Of a stretch of DNA of 61,958 nucleotides, positions 1-7,906 are shown piece after piece. Origin of the DNA: Paenibacillus monticola (lineage in GTDB: Bacteria > Bacillota > Bacilli > Paenibacillales > Paenibacillaceae); contig NZ_WJXB01000022.1 of the NCBI RefSeq assembly GCF_009664975.1, positions 1 through 61,958 of the forward strand, read 5' to 3'. Below the pieces are notes generated by a model. The model saw only the letters and a list, made by a program, of their open reading frames with translations, did no database searches and had not been told where the DNA came from. How positions within the stretch are numbered: the first letter of the stretch is position 1; each line of letters opens with the position of its first letter. A program made the position numbers and the translations under genes.

Positions 1-82
1 AGACGACGAGGTAGATAGGTTGGAGGTGGAAGTGCAGCAATGCATGGAGCTGACCAATACTAATCGGTCGAGGGCTTATCCA
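1..82 (+). rRNA. 23S ribosomal RNA, 3' end (partial)
   Basis: The window opens inside a 23S rRNA gene. The terminal helix sequence ACTAATCGGTCGAGGGCTTA at about 58-77 is the conserved 3' end of bacterial 23S rRNA. Only about 82 nt are present and the exact mature end is estimated. The 126-nt spacer to the 5S gene holds no tRNA. Confidence 0.93.
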
Positions 83-208
83 CAAACAAGCAAGAAACGC
101 AAATTCGATTCGGATTCAGTTTTCAGGCGATTCAAGCCTGTATGTCTTTTCTGATGTTGGTTATTTTCCTGAAGGAATTCGGGGAGCTAAGCGACCGGAA
201 AAAACCCG

Positions 209-325
209 TTTGGTGGCGATAGCGGAGGGGTTCCACGCGTACCCATCCCGAACACGACCGTTAAGCCCTCCAGCGCCGATGGTACTTGGACCGAAGGGTC
301 CTGGGAGAGTAGGACGTTGCCAAGC
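209..325 (+). rRNA. 5S ribosomal RNA
   Basis: Begins TTTGGTGGCGATAGCGG and ends GGACGTTGCCAAGC, which pair as helix I. The internal CCGAACACG and CAGCGCCGATGGTA segments are typical of Firmicute 5S rRNA, and the length of about 117 nt is normal. It follows the 23S 3' end in the usual operon order. RNase M5, the enzyme that matures 5S precursors, is encoded at 14506-15057. Confidence 0.95.
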
Positions 326-332
326 ACTGAAG

Positions 333-363
333 ACCACTGTTGATCTTTCAACGGTGGTTTTTT
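333..363 (+). terminator. rRNA operon terminator
   Basis: An 11-bp stem (ACCACTGTTGA with TCAACGGTGGT, one G-U pair) with a TCTT loop is followed directly by a T-run. It sits 8 nt after the 5S gene and ends the rRNA transcript. Confidence 0.93.
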
Positions 364-589
364 GTTGTATTCTAAAAACAGGATTAGAAATAGGCAAGAA
401 GAATTATAAATCGTAATAAATGGCTCCAATAGGGTGACATTTTTGTTACCGACGCTGCGATTGATACAAGTATAATAGAAAAGTGCAAATATTAAGCATA
501 ACCTTGATACGAATGAACTACTGATAAATTGTATTCTTGAATTTTCTTGTGTCTTTAGATGCATGTTAGAGGTAAGGAGGAGTTAAGGT

Positions 590-1009
590 ATGAAGCGAAA
601 GCGAACTCAACCTTTTTGGATGCTTATGATTTTCTGTATTATTGGGATAATGCTGGTAGGCTGTGGAACGAAGGAGCCTGCTTGGGATTCTTTTGAAGGG
701 GCACTTAACGAGAAGAGCTTTCCTGTGCCTAAGGAAGCAAATTCTCCGGATAGAACTACTACAAATGTTGCTATGGATTATGTACGCTATTCCTTGCCTG
801 GTTTGAAGGAAAAGAACGGTATACCAGAACCCTATCTGGATGAGATCAAGGCATGGGGATGGCAGGAACAGCAAAAGGAAGAATCAGGAGCCTCAGGTGT
901 TTTTCAGAAGGATGCGCTGATCGTGCATTTAACTTTGCATGACGACTATTTTATAGTAATGGTGCCAAAAGAAAAGAAGGCTTCCATCAAGGGGCTGGAA
1001 AGTAAATAA
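590..1009 (+). CDS. putative lipoprotein, function unknown
   Basis: A 139-residue protein. Residues 1-10 are basic, 11-24 are a hydrophobic signal segment, and LVGC at about 22-25 is a lipobox, so Cys25 should be lipidated and the protein held on the outer face of the membrane. The rest is soluble and charged with no domain I can name. The start follows a strong GGAGGAG ribosome-binding site. It lies between the rRNA terminator and its own terminator, so it is probably monocistronic. A TATAAT at 471-476 could be its -10 box but has no good -35. I do not recognise the family. Confidence 0.75.
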   Translation: MKRKRTQPFWMLMIFCIIGIMLVGCGTKEPAWDSFEGALNEKSFPVPKEANSPDRTTTNVAMDYVRYSLPGLKEKNGIPEPYLDEIKAWGWQEQQKEESGASGVFQKDALIVHLTLHDDYFIVMVPKEKKASIKGLESK

Positions 1010-1045
1010 ATAATCGCCATCCAAATGCGGATGGCGATTATTTTG
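1010..1045. terminator. bidirectional terminator
   Basis: A perfect hairpin (AATAATCGCCATCC with GGATGGCGATTATT, 6-nt loop). TTTT follows on the + strand and a T-rich stretch on the - strand, so it can end both the lipoprotein gene and the convergent membrane-protein gene. Confidence 0.88.
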
Positions 1046-1086
1046 TGTGCCTGTAGGGGGATATAACTATGTATAAGTTATTTTTT

Positions 1087-1611
1087 TTACTGAGAATAAT
1101 AGGATACATCGGTCGTGCTGAACTTCAGCATTCCTTCGCTGTCTTCCCGTCTTAGTCGTATCAGAATAAAGATTCGCGGCAGCAGTAACCACAAGTGGCA
1201 TACCACTAGAGATACTGTAAAGGCTGGAGGGGACCAAACAATAAAAAAAGTAGCAATACAAAGGCCAATCCAGAAGTTATGGAGTTGAACTTTACGGAAA
1301 AGGCGGTAGCTGATGTATTGATCAGGCATATACCCAAGCCACGGTAGCTGAAAAGAGGTCCTCCATCTTTTTATGATTGGATGACCTGTAATAAGAAGGA
1401 CGGAACGTGAGATTACATATTGGATCCACACGACAATAGGAGCAGCTATAATCAAGAAGAAGATACTCCACCAGGAGACAAATAAGGTCTCTACCACGAT
1501 GGATATGGGCAGGAGCGTAAGATATATACGCATAAATGTATTTGTAATATTGATTTTTTTGATAAGTTTATATTGATAGAATGTAGCAGCGCCTTTGGTG
1601 TTGGATTCCAT
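1087..1611 (-). CDS. conserved hypothetical integral membrane protein
   Basis: About 174 residues read from the ATG at 1611. The in-frame ATG at 1635 was rejected because the GAGGAGGT ribosome-binding site lies within its first codons. Hydrophobic segments are visible near residues 25-55, 95-115 and 118-135 of the mature numbering, with a basic loop between them (RSVLL..KRWRTSF, GYMPDQYISYRLFRKVQLH). The tail is hydrophilic. No enzyme motif is visible and I do not recognise a named family. It is transcribed towards the lipoprotein gene and shares its terminator. Confidence 0.7.
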   Translation of the reverse strand: MESNTKGAATFYQYKLIKKINITNTFMRIYLTLLPISIVVETLFVSWWSIFFLIIAAPIVVWIQYVISRSVLLITGHPIIKRWRTSFQLPWLGYMPDQYISYRLFRKVQLHNFWIGLCIATFFIVWSPPAFTVSLVVCHLWLLLPRIFILIRLRREDSEGMLKFSTTDVSYYSQ

Positions 1612-1761
1612 AAAAAAAGATTGACCTCCTCGCATGATTTCATATCACTAATATCGGTAAATCGAAGCGTTTTGTTAAACTTGCGCCAATACTCACCGAA
1701 AGGACTGAGATGGAATATATATAATATACGATATTGAATGATATGAAAAAACTATGAAAGG

Positions 1762-1790
1762 GTTTAAAATGATAGAAACTGTATCATACT
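1762..1790 (+). promoter_or_regulatory. possible forespore (sigma-F/G) promoter of gin
   Basis: GTTTA at 1762-1766 fits the sigma-F -35 pattern GYWTA, and CATACT at 1785-1790 resembles the sigma-F/G -10 core. The GG expected ahead of a sigma-F -10 is missing. The call leans on csfB/gin being a forespore gene in B. subtilis. Confidence 0.35.
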
Positions 1791-1819
1791 GTTCTTAAAA
1801 GAGTCAAGGTGGGATGGTT

Positions 1820-2005
1820 ATGGAACAACAAACCGGGCAAGCCTGTATTATTTGCGGGCAGGTGAAAGAGGAAGGTATAGTGATTGTCTCTCATTTCATT
1901 TGTGAGGACTGTGAGGCGGAGATGGTGCGTACAGAGGCGGAAGATGCCAAATATCGTTTTTTTATTGGGCGTATGAAAAAAATTGATTTACAAAAGAATG
2001 CTTAA
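1820..2005 (+). CDS. gin: anti-sigma factor Gin (CsfB), inhibitor of sigma-G/sigma-E
   Basis: A 61-residue zinc-binding protein with a CIIC motif near residue 10 and CEDC about 20 residues later, followed by the EMVRTEAEDAKYRFFI stretch typical of Gin/CsfB. In B. subtilis Gin binds sigma-G to keep it silent before engulfment ends, and also affects sigma-E. The ATG at 1820 is preferred over the one at 1814 because the AAGGTGGG ribosome-binding site ends at 1813. The position upstream of the yaaO-like decarboxylase and tmk matches B. subtilis. Confidence 0.9.
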   Translation: MEQQTGQACIICGQVKEEGIVIVSHFICEDCEAEMVRTEAEDAKYRFFIGRMKKIDLQKNA

Positions 2006-2093
2006 ATCGTAGAAGCCTTGCTGATTAAGACTAGGTTGAAAAGAGTGGGCGGTGGATCTGTGTCACGTTGTTTGGATAAGAAATGTTCTATGT

Positions 2094-2130
2094 AACGGCT
2101 TCACCGGCTTTTAGGCGGCGAAGCCGTTTT
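2094..2130 (+). terminator. terminator of gin
   Basis: A nested stem (CGGCTTC-a-CCG paired with CGG-c-GAAGCCG) is followed by TTTTG and then a second T-run. Confidence 0.85.
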
Positions 2131-2220
2131 GTCGTTTTCTGATACTTGGTACTGAAAATATAGGCGTTTGCGCTTATATGCGTTAAAATAGAAGGTAACC
2201 CCTAGTAGGAAGGGATATAT

Positions 2221-3801
2221 ATGAACAATGAACAGCGTAATAGGGCACCTTTATATGAAATGTTGGAACAATATAGAGTAAAGGGTAATATCTCTTATCA
2301 TGTGCCTGGTCATAAAAATGGAGAGGCATATGCAGGAGCTACAGGAGCGGGGTATCTGCGCGAGATTATGAGGTACGATGTTACAGAAATAACGGGTACC
2401 GATGATCTGCATCATCCCGAAGGGGTTATTAAGGAAGCTCAGGAGCTGGCGGCCCATTGTTTTGGGGCAGAGGAGAGTTTTTTTCTGGTAGGAGGTAGTA
2501 CTGCCGGCAATTTGGCACTTATTCTAACGGTATGCCCTGAGCCTGGAATGATCCTGATTCTTCAGCGCAATGTGCATAAATCGGTCATTCATGGTTTAAT
2601 GCTGGCTGGCGTGAGGGCTGTCTTTCTGGAACCGCTGATTGATCCGCTCAGCGGTCTTGCAGTTGCTCCTGCGGTGGAGACGGTGCAGGCTGCTCTCGCA
2701 GCCTACCCAGATGCTGCAGCAGTGCTGGTAACCATGCCGAATTACTACGGCATGGGCAGTGATCTTGCGCCTCTTGCACAGGCCTGTCATGACAGCGGCG
2801 TACCGCTGTTGGTCGATGAGGCGCACGGGGCGCATTACGGGCAGCACCCGGCGCTGCCTGCCGGGGCACTTGCTTGTGGCGCGGACGGCGTCGTCCAGTC
2901 CACGCACAAGATGCTGCCTGCGCTCACCATGGGCGCTATGCTGCATATTCAAGGGCCGCGGCTAGACCGCGCCCTGCTGCGGCAGCGGCTCGCCATGGTG
3001 CAGAGCTCCAGCCCATCCTACCCCGTGATGGCGTCGCTCGATCTGGCCAGGCAGCTGCTGCACAGCCAAGGGGCCAGCGCCTTCGCGGCGGGGCTAGCCG
3101 CCGTAGATATCCTGCGCCGCGGCCTTACGGCGCTGCCGCGCTTTAGACTGCTGCAGCCAGCTGCTCCGCAGGACGGGGCGGCGCACTTTACACAGGACCC
3201 CTTTAAAGCCGTCATTTATGACGTGACCAGGGTCCTCAGTGGCTTCGAGCTGCAGCGCAGGCTTGAGGATCGAGGTTGTGTGCCGGAGATGAGCGATGAC
3301 CGGCATGTAGTCTTACTGTTTAGTCTCGGCTCAAGGGCTGAGGATGCAGTTCGATTACTGGAAGCGCTGGGGGAGATAGAGACTGAGATACAAGCTGTCT
3401 CTACATACGGTGAGGTAGAACCCTCCTCAGGCATGGTATCTGAATCGGTAACTACAAATGTAGAAGCTGGTGGAAACCCAAATGTTTCCAGTAATATTTC
3501 CACGTGGAACAATTTGAGCAAAACACTAATCTCAGATCCGGTACCTTTTTCTTTGAAGCCTGTGGCGGCAAGTCATACAGAACGTATTAAGCTTGAAGAC
3601 AGCGTGGGAAGAGTGGCAGCAGAAATGGTCATTCCTTATCCTCCAGGTATTCCGCTATTGTATTCTGGTGAAACCATAACAGGACAGATAAGCAGAAGGC
3701 TAACCGATTTAGCCGAGAGTGGCGCTAAATTTCAGGCATGTGCCGATCCGGCCTTACAGCAAATAGTGGTTTATAACATGAAGAAAGGCGGAGAAGGATA
3801 A
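2221..3801 (+). CDS. PLP-dependent Orn/Lys/Arg decarboxylase family protein (YaaO-like)
   Basis: A 526-residue fold-type I PLP enzyme of the Orn/Lys/Arg decarboxylase family. Seen: the N-terminal YHVPGHKNG motif, GGSTAGN cofactor-binding loop, VDEAHGAHYG around residue 199-207 (Asp for the pyridine nitrogen), and STHK with the Schiff-base lysine at about residue 230. The C-terminal decarboxylase domain holds the PYPPGIPLLYSGE motif. The likely product is a polyamine precursor, but the substrate cannot be read from sequence. Codons 195-330 (about 2800-3210) are much richer in GC than the rest. The stop is immediately followed by the tmk start, so the two are co-transcribed. Confidence 0.9.
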   Translation: MNNEQRNRAPLYEMLEQYRVKGNISYHVPGHKNGEAYAGATGAGYLREIMRYDVTEITGTDDLHHPEGVIKEAQELAAHCFGAEESFFLVGGSTAGNLALILTVCPEPGMILILQRNVHKSVIHGLMLAGVRAVFLEPLIDPLSGLAVAPAVETVQAALAAYPDAAAVLVTMPNYYGMGSDLAPLAQACHDSGVPLLVDEAHGAHYGQHPALPAGALACGADGVVQSTHKMLPALTMGAMLHIQGPRLDRALLRQRLAMVQSSSPSYPVMASLDLARQLLHSQGASAFAAGLAAVDILRRGLTALPRFRLLQPAAPQDGAAHFTQDPFKAVIYDVTRVLSGFELQRRLEDRGCVPEMSDDRHVVLLFSLGSRAEDAVRLLEALGEIETEIQAVSTYGEVEPSSGMVSESVTTNVEAGGNPNVSSNISTWNNLSKTLISDPVPFSLKPVAASHTERIKLEDSVGRVAAEMVIPYPPGIPLLYSGETITGQISRRLTDLAESGAKFQACADPALQQIVVYNMKKGGEG

Positions 3802-4443
3802 GTGGGACGAGACGGTTTCTTTATTACATTAGAGGGGGGCGATGGCTCCGGAAAAACAACGGTGCTAGGCAGGGTAGCAGCCTATTTGCAGAATCGCTCA
3901 ATGCCCTATTTGATTACTCGCGAACCTGGCGGAATTGAAATTGCCGAGAAGATCCGCTCAATTATTCTGGACCCTGCCCATACCGCGATGGATGCACGAA
4001 CTGAAGCTTTGTTGTATGCAGCATCCAGAAGCCAACATTTGGCGGAAGTCGTTGAGCCTGCTCTGAAAAAGGGACTAACAGTACTCTGTGATCGCTTTGT
4101 AGACAGCAGTCTTGTTTATCAGGGGTATGCAAGAGGATTGGGAATTGATGAAGTATGGGCTATCAATCGTTTTGCGATTGGAAATCGAATGCCAGACCTA
4201 ACCTTTTATCTGGATGTAGATCCCGAAGTAGGCCTGGCACGGATCGCCGCGAATCAGGAGAGGGAAGTGAACCGTCTTGATCTGGAGAGTCTGGCATTTC
4301 ATCAGATGGTTCGAGAGGGCTACCAATTAGTTGTTAAATCTTACCCAGAGCGAATTGTTGTTCTTGATGCCAACCGCCCGATTCATATGGTGGAACAGGA
4401 TATCGTACGTATACTCGAAGAGAGAGTATTAAAGGGTTTTTGA
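3802..4443 (+). CDS. tmk: thymidylate kinase
   Basis: A 213-residue kinase that converts dTMP to dTDP using ATP. The P-loop GGDGSGKT is at residues 12-19, the DR motif (CDRFVDSS) at about 97 and the LID-region arginines around 151. The length is normal for the family. Translation starts at a GTG that directly abuts the TAA of the decarboxylase gene, with GGCGGAGAAGG in that gene's end as ribosome-binding site, so the pair is probably translationally coupled. Confidence 0.97.
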   Translation: MGRDGFFITLEGGDGSGKTTVLGRVAAYLQNRSMPYLITREPGGIEIAEKIRSIILDPAHTAMDARTEALLYAASRSQHLAEVVEPALKKGLTVLCDRFVDSSLVYQGYARGLGIDEVWAINRFAIGNRMPDLTFYLDVDPEVGLARIAANQEREVNRLDLESLAFHQMVREGYQLVVKSYPERIVVLDANRPIHMVEQDIVRILEERVLKGF

Positions 4444-4547
4444 TGAGTTTTGTCTAATATACTAAATAGTAATCTTACTGAAACAGCCGATCTTGAAGCA
4501 GTATGAATAAGGCTTATTTTATATAACTTTAAGGAGGGAATGTGAAG

Positions 4548-4877
4548 ATGAAGTTAATCATTGCAATTATTCAGGATAAGGACAGTAACCGGTTGTCCAG
4601 TGAGCTAGTCAAGGCCAATTTCCGTGCTACCAAGTTGGCCAGTACAGGTGGATTTCTGCGAGCAGGGAATACAACGTTTATGATTGGGGTAGAAGATAGT
4701 CAAATTGAAGCTGTACTGAACGTAATTCGCAATAGCTGTAAGGTCCGCGAGCAGCTTGTCACACCCGTAACACCAATGAGTGGGACAACAGATTCGTATT
4801 TACCACTTCCTGTTGAGGTACAGGTGGGCGGGGCGACTGTATTTGTCCTTCCTGTTGATCGTTTTGAACATTATTGA
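4548..4877 (+). CDS. darA: PII-like cyclic-di-AMP receptor DarA
   Basis: A 109-residue PII-like trimeric signal protein (YaaQ family). The conserved blocks QDKDSNRLSSEL, TKLASTGGFLRAGNTTF, and VQVGGATVFVLPVDRFEH are present; the TGGFLRxGNTT loop is in the cyclic-di-AMP site in B. subtilis DarA. ATG 4548 is preferred over GTG 4542 because the AAGGAGGG site lies 9 nt before it, and the length then equals the B. subtilis protein. A cyclic-di-AMP riboswitch is also present in this window (12655-12885). Confidence 0.95.
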   Translation: MKLIIAIIQDKDSNRLSSELVKANFRATKLASTGGFLRAGNTTFMIGVEDSQIEAVLNVIRNSCKVREQLVTPVTPMSGTTDSYLPLPVEVQVGGATVFVLPVDRFEHY

Positions 4878-4980
4878 GCATAATATGGAAATCCGCAGGA
4901 ACGGCTAGACTTATTATTACATTGTGGAGACCCGGAGCCGTTATAAATTGTATACTGTATAAAGAGGCGGTAGATAACCT

Positions 4981-5424
4981 TTGAAAATTAATCCGGGATA
5001 TAGGACGCTGAAGAGTGAACTGCCGATTACAGAAGGAACCAATAGACCTATACAGCAGAAGACTTTCTCAGATGTATTTCAGCAGCAAAGTGAACAAAAA
5101 ACAATAGATGAACTAAACCGCCAGATCAAGGATATACAATCCCAAGGCGATCGTTTAGCGAAGACCATGACAATACGTGAGCTAACCATCTACCGGATGA
5201 TGATTAAGAAATTTCTGGAAGAGACAGCACGACGTGGAGTTATTCTAAAAGAAACGCGGGGCTGGGATCGGCGGGGCCGGGGCAAGCGCTACAAACTGCT
5301 GGAGGAAATTGACTCCGCTTTACTGACTATGGCGGATGATTTACTCAGTAGTGAACAGGGCCGGATCGATTTGCTGGGTCGGGTTGGGGAAATTCGTGGA
5401 TTACTGATTAACCTTTCTTTTTAA
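4981..5424 (+). CDS. yaaR: YaaR family (DUF327) protein
   Basis: A 147-residue, highly charged, mostly helical protein. The ELTIYRMMIKKFLEE and GWDRRGRGKRYKLLEEID blocks are characteristic of the YaaR/DUF327 family, whose function is not established. It starts at a TTG 5-6 nt after AGAGGCGGTAG. It lies between darA and holB as in B. subtilis, 20 nt before holB. Confidence 0.9.
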   Translation: MKINPGYRTLKSELPITEGTNRPIQQKTFSDVFQQQSEQKTIDELNRQIKDIQSQGDRLAKTMTIRELTIYRMMIKKFLEETARRGVILKETRGWDRRGRGKRYKLLEEIDSALLTMADDLLSSEQGRIDLLGRVGEIRGLLINLSF

Positions 5425-5444
5425 AAGTTACTTGGGAGGAATTT

Positions 5445-6419
5445 ATGCCTTTTCATGATATATTGGGCCAGGAGGATGCCAAACGGTTACTTCAGAATGC
5501 CCTGCGTAAGGAAACCGTAAGCCATGCTTATTTATTCAGTGGACCTTCCGGCAGTGGACAAATGAAGACGGCACTTATGTTTGCTCAAGCTTTATTTTGT
5601 ACCAAATGCAAAGATGATGCTTGTGGGGAATGTCTCGAGTGCCGGAAGGTAGAACATGGAAATCATCCTGATTTGACATTGCTGAAGCCAGATGGAGCAA
5701 GCATTAAGATCGATCAGATCCGGGAATTACAACGAGTGTTCACCTACCGCTCTGAAGGTGTTAATCCTAAAGTTTATGTTATAGATGAAGCAGACAAAAT
5801 GACAGTACAAGCTGCGAACAGCTTACTTAAATTTCTAGAGGAGCCTCCTGCTCCGGCAGTTGGGATTCTGATTTCGGAGAACAGCCGCGCCTTGTTGCCG
5901 ACCATTCAATCGCGTACTCAGCGTATTTCCTTTAGTCCTTTGGACCTCGAGATGATGCTGCAAGCACTCACAAGTGAAGGTGTTCCGGTGCCCCTGGCTC
6001 GGTGTGCAGCATCATTGACGTCAGGGCTAGACGGCTGCAGAGAGCTTCTGGTACAGAATTGGTTTGCAGAAATAAGAAATCTAGTGTTACAATTAGCAAA
6101 GGAGTCTTTGGGCAAGGGAAGCACAGCGGTAGCAACCGTTGGGCAGAAGCTGTTCAAGACCGGGCTCGGTGAACATTTGGATATCCTTTTCAGTATGTTC
6201 CACCTGTGGTTCAAGGATATGCTCTACTTCCTGTATCGAAAGCACGAAAGTATCGTTTTCATAGATCAGTTAGACTTTATTTCCAGACATGCCCGTCAAC
6301 GGAGTACCGAACAATGGGTATCTTATATGGAATTTGCTGCAGACAGTAAGAGGAAGCTGCGGTTCAATGCCAATGCCCAACTTTGTCTGGAGCAGTTCTT
6401 AATCCGATTGGAAAGTTAA
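5445..6419 (+). CDS. holB: DNA polymerase III, delta' subunit
   Basis: A 324-residue AAA+ subunit of the clamp loader. A zinc-binding cluster has cysteines at 52, 55, 60, 63 and 66. The P-loop region reads GPSGSGQMKT (residues 33-42), so the usual GKT is disrupted; delta' subunits generally do not hydrolyse ATP, so this is expected. DEADKM (Walker B-like) and LLKFLEEPP (sensor 1 region) follow. An AGGAGG-like site precedes ATG 5445. The neighbours yaaR and ricT fit the conserved operon. Confidence 0.95.
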   Translation: MPFHDILGQEDAKRLLQNALRKETVSHAYLFSGPSGSGQMKTALMFAQALFCTKCKDDACGECLECRKVEHGNHPDLTLLKPDGASIKIDQIRELQRVFTYRSEGVNPKVYVIDEADKMTVQAANSLLKFLEEPPAPAVGILISENSRALLPTIQSRTQRISFSPLDLEMMLQALTSEGVPVPLARCAASLTSGLDGCRELLVQNWFAEIRNLVLQLAKESLGKGSTAVATVGQKLFKTGLGEHLDILFSMFHLWFKDMLYFLYRKHESIVFIDQLDFISRHARQRSTEQWVSYMEFAADSKRKLRFNANAQLCLEQFLIRLES

Positions 6420-6494
6420 GGGTCAGTTATGTTATATCCTCCGGATGTCGCTTCAGCCTGGAACTATCGGTTTAACGGATGAGGAGGGACAAGC

Positions 6495-6587
6495 ATGGAT
6501 CATCAGGGAGCGAACTTGCTTATGGGTTCCTTTTACCGGCAAACAAGGGGGTTAATTTTTGTACAGCGTAGTAGGTGTCCGCTTTAA
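6495..6587 (+). CDS. candidate 30-codon leader ORF overlapping ricT
   Basis: An ATG 6 nt after a strong GAGGAGGG site (6481-6488) opens a 30-codon reading frame starting MDHQGANLLMGSFYRQ. It runs 29 nt into ricT in another frame. The ribosome-binding site is better than that of ricT itself, which starts at TTG. I know of no homologue. It may be a translated leader coupled to ricT, or just a chance ORF. Confidence 0.35.
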   Translation: MDHQGANLLMGSFYRQTRGLIFVQRSRCPL

Positions 6588-7359
6588 AAAAGCGGGTAAA
6601 ATATATTACTTTGATCCGCTTGATTTTCCAATTGAACGTGATCAATGTGTGATTGTGGAGACAGCACGAGGGGTCGAATATGGAAGAGTTGTTGTAGGTA
6701 AAAAAGAGGTGCAGGAGTCCGATGTTGTATTGCCGCTCAAGAAAGTCATGCGTATTGCCGGAGATACCGACGCACGTGTGGTGGAGGAGAACAAAGGAGC
6801 AGCTAAGGATGCTTTTACTACCTGTTTAAATAAAATCCGCGATCATGGCCTCAAAATGAAGCTTGTGGATGTAGAATTTACGTTTGACCGCAATAAGATT
6901 ATTTTTTATTTCACGGCCGAGGGACGCGTTGATTTTCGTGAATTAGTCAAAGACCTGGCGAGTATCTTCCGAACCCGAATTGAGCTTCGACAGATTGGTG
7001 TACGCGATGAGGCTAAAATGCTCGGGGGATTGGGACCTTGCGGCCGAGTGCTCTGCTGCTCTTCTTGGTTGGGTGATTTCGAGCCTGTATCCATTAAAAT
7101 GGCTAAGGATCAGAATCTTTCACTTAATCCAACAAAGATTTCTGGATTATGTGGACGGTTAATGTGCTGTCTGAAGTTTGAGCATGATAATTATGAGAGT
7201 GTGAAGGAAGAAATGCCAGCCGTAGGGAAGGTTGTTGTAACCTCGCTGGGGGATGGTAAGGTAGTCGGTATTAACGTCGGAAGCCGCACGGTTCATGTAC
7301 AGCTGTTTGAAGTGGGCAAAGTTAAGGAACTTCCAATGGATGATGTTGTCGTCAAGTAA
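6559..7359 (+). CDS. ricT: RicT (YaaT/PSP1), subunit of the RicAFT RNA-maturation complex
   Basis: A 266-residue PSP1-family protein. MYSVVGVRFKKAGKIYYFDP at the N-terminus, the central VDVEFTFDRNKIIFYFTAEG block, and two cysteine clusters (CGRVLCC and CGRLMCC) match B. subtilis YaaT closely. In B. subtilis RicT with RicA and RicF carries Fe-S clusters and stimulates RNase Y-dependent mRNA maturation, competence, biofilm formation and sporulation. The start is a TTG 8 nt after AAGGGGG. Confidence 0.96.
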   Translation: MYSVVGVRFKKAGKIYYFDPLDFPIERDQCVIVETARGVEYGRVVVGKKEVQESDVVLPLKKVMRIAGDTDARVVEENKGAAKDAFTTCLNKIRDHGLKMKLVDVEFTFDRNKIIFYFTAEGRVDFRELVKDLASIFRTRIELRQIGVRDEAKMLGGLGPCGRVLCCSSWLGDFEPVSIKMAKDQNLSLNPTKISGLCGRLMCCLKFEHDNYESVKEEMPAVGKVVVTSLGDGKVVGINVGSRTVHVQLFEVGKVKELPMDDVVVK

Positions 7360-7389
7360 ACCATATAAGGTTACTTTCGGGGTGGAAAC

Positions 7390-7755
7390 TTGGAGAAGAA
7401 AAATATATTTGCACACATGCAGGATATGGAAGCGCAGATGGAAAATATGCGCGCCACTGTTGGAGATTGGAAACAAACGGTAAAAGAATTGATGGAAGCT
7501 AATCAAAGGCTCAGTCTGGAGAATGAACAGCTGCGCAAAATATTAAAGAGGGAAGCACCTTTAGATCCTAACGTGGATTCTGCGGAGGCAGTGGCTCTTT
7601 TGGCTGCTAGTGAGGGGACAGAGGAGGTTGTCGGGGAAGGTTATGACAATCTGGCTCGACTGTACCACGAAGGCTTTCACATCTGCAATGTCTACTTTGG
7701 ACATTTGCGTACTGAGGGTGATTGTCTGTTCTGCCTTTCTTTTCTTAACAAATAA
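7390..7755 (+). CDS. yabA: replication initiation control protein YabA
   Basis: A 121-residue protein with an N-terminal leucine-zipper-like coiled coil (residues about 5-60), a variable linker, and a C-terminal zinc domain GEGYDNLARLYHEGFHICN...CLFCLSFLNK. In B. subtilis YabA tetramers bind DnaA and the DnaN clamp to limit initiation. The TTG start gives MEKKNIFAHM, which aligns with the B. subtilis N-terminus. It lies 30 nt after ricT and ends at a terminator. Confidence 0.95.
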   Translation: MEKKNIFAHMQDMEAQMENMRATVGDWKQTVKELMEANQRLSLENEQLRKILKREAPLDPNVDSAEAVALLAASEGTEEVVGEGYDNLARLYHEGFHICNVYFGHLRTEGDCLFCLSFLNK

Positions 7756-7765
7756 GGATATCCAG

Positions 7766-7796
7766 CCGTAGGAGATTTACGCCTACGGTTTTTTTT
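7766..7796 (+). terminator. terminator after yabA
   Basis: CCGTAGG pairs with CCTACGG across a 9-nt loop and is followed by eight T residues. It closes the speA-like to yabA transcription unit. Confidence 0.9.
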
Positions 7797-7813
7797 GAAT
7801 TTTTGAGATTCGG

Positions 7814-7893
7814 CTCAACAAAACTAAGCGTATGCTTTCGAAGCAAGTTTTGTTACGAAGAGGCCCCACGAAGACTATGCTCAACAAAACTTT
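7814..7893 (+). repeat. 66-bp repeat unit in the leader of the tRNA methyltransferase gene
   Basis: CTCAACAAAACT occurs at 7814 and again at 7880, a 66-bp period; the second copy is only the start of a unit and runs into the AGGAG ribosome-binding site at 7896. AACAAAACT (7817) and AGTTTTGTT (7847) form an inverted repeat. The first 45 nt are about 80% identical to the array at 52961-53143. Confidence 0.7.
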
Positions 7894-7906
7894 TTAGGAG
7901 AATAAA

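Noticed and set aside
2596..3146. Several alternative-frame ORFs inside the decarboxylase gene
   Set aside because: All lie in the GC-rich block and have no start signals; the real frame carries the PLP motifs.
5445..6419. HolB as an inactive or damaged gene because of its broken P-loop
   Set aside because: Delta' subunits normally lack ATPase activity; the zinc cluster and full length are intact.
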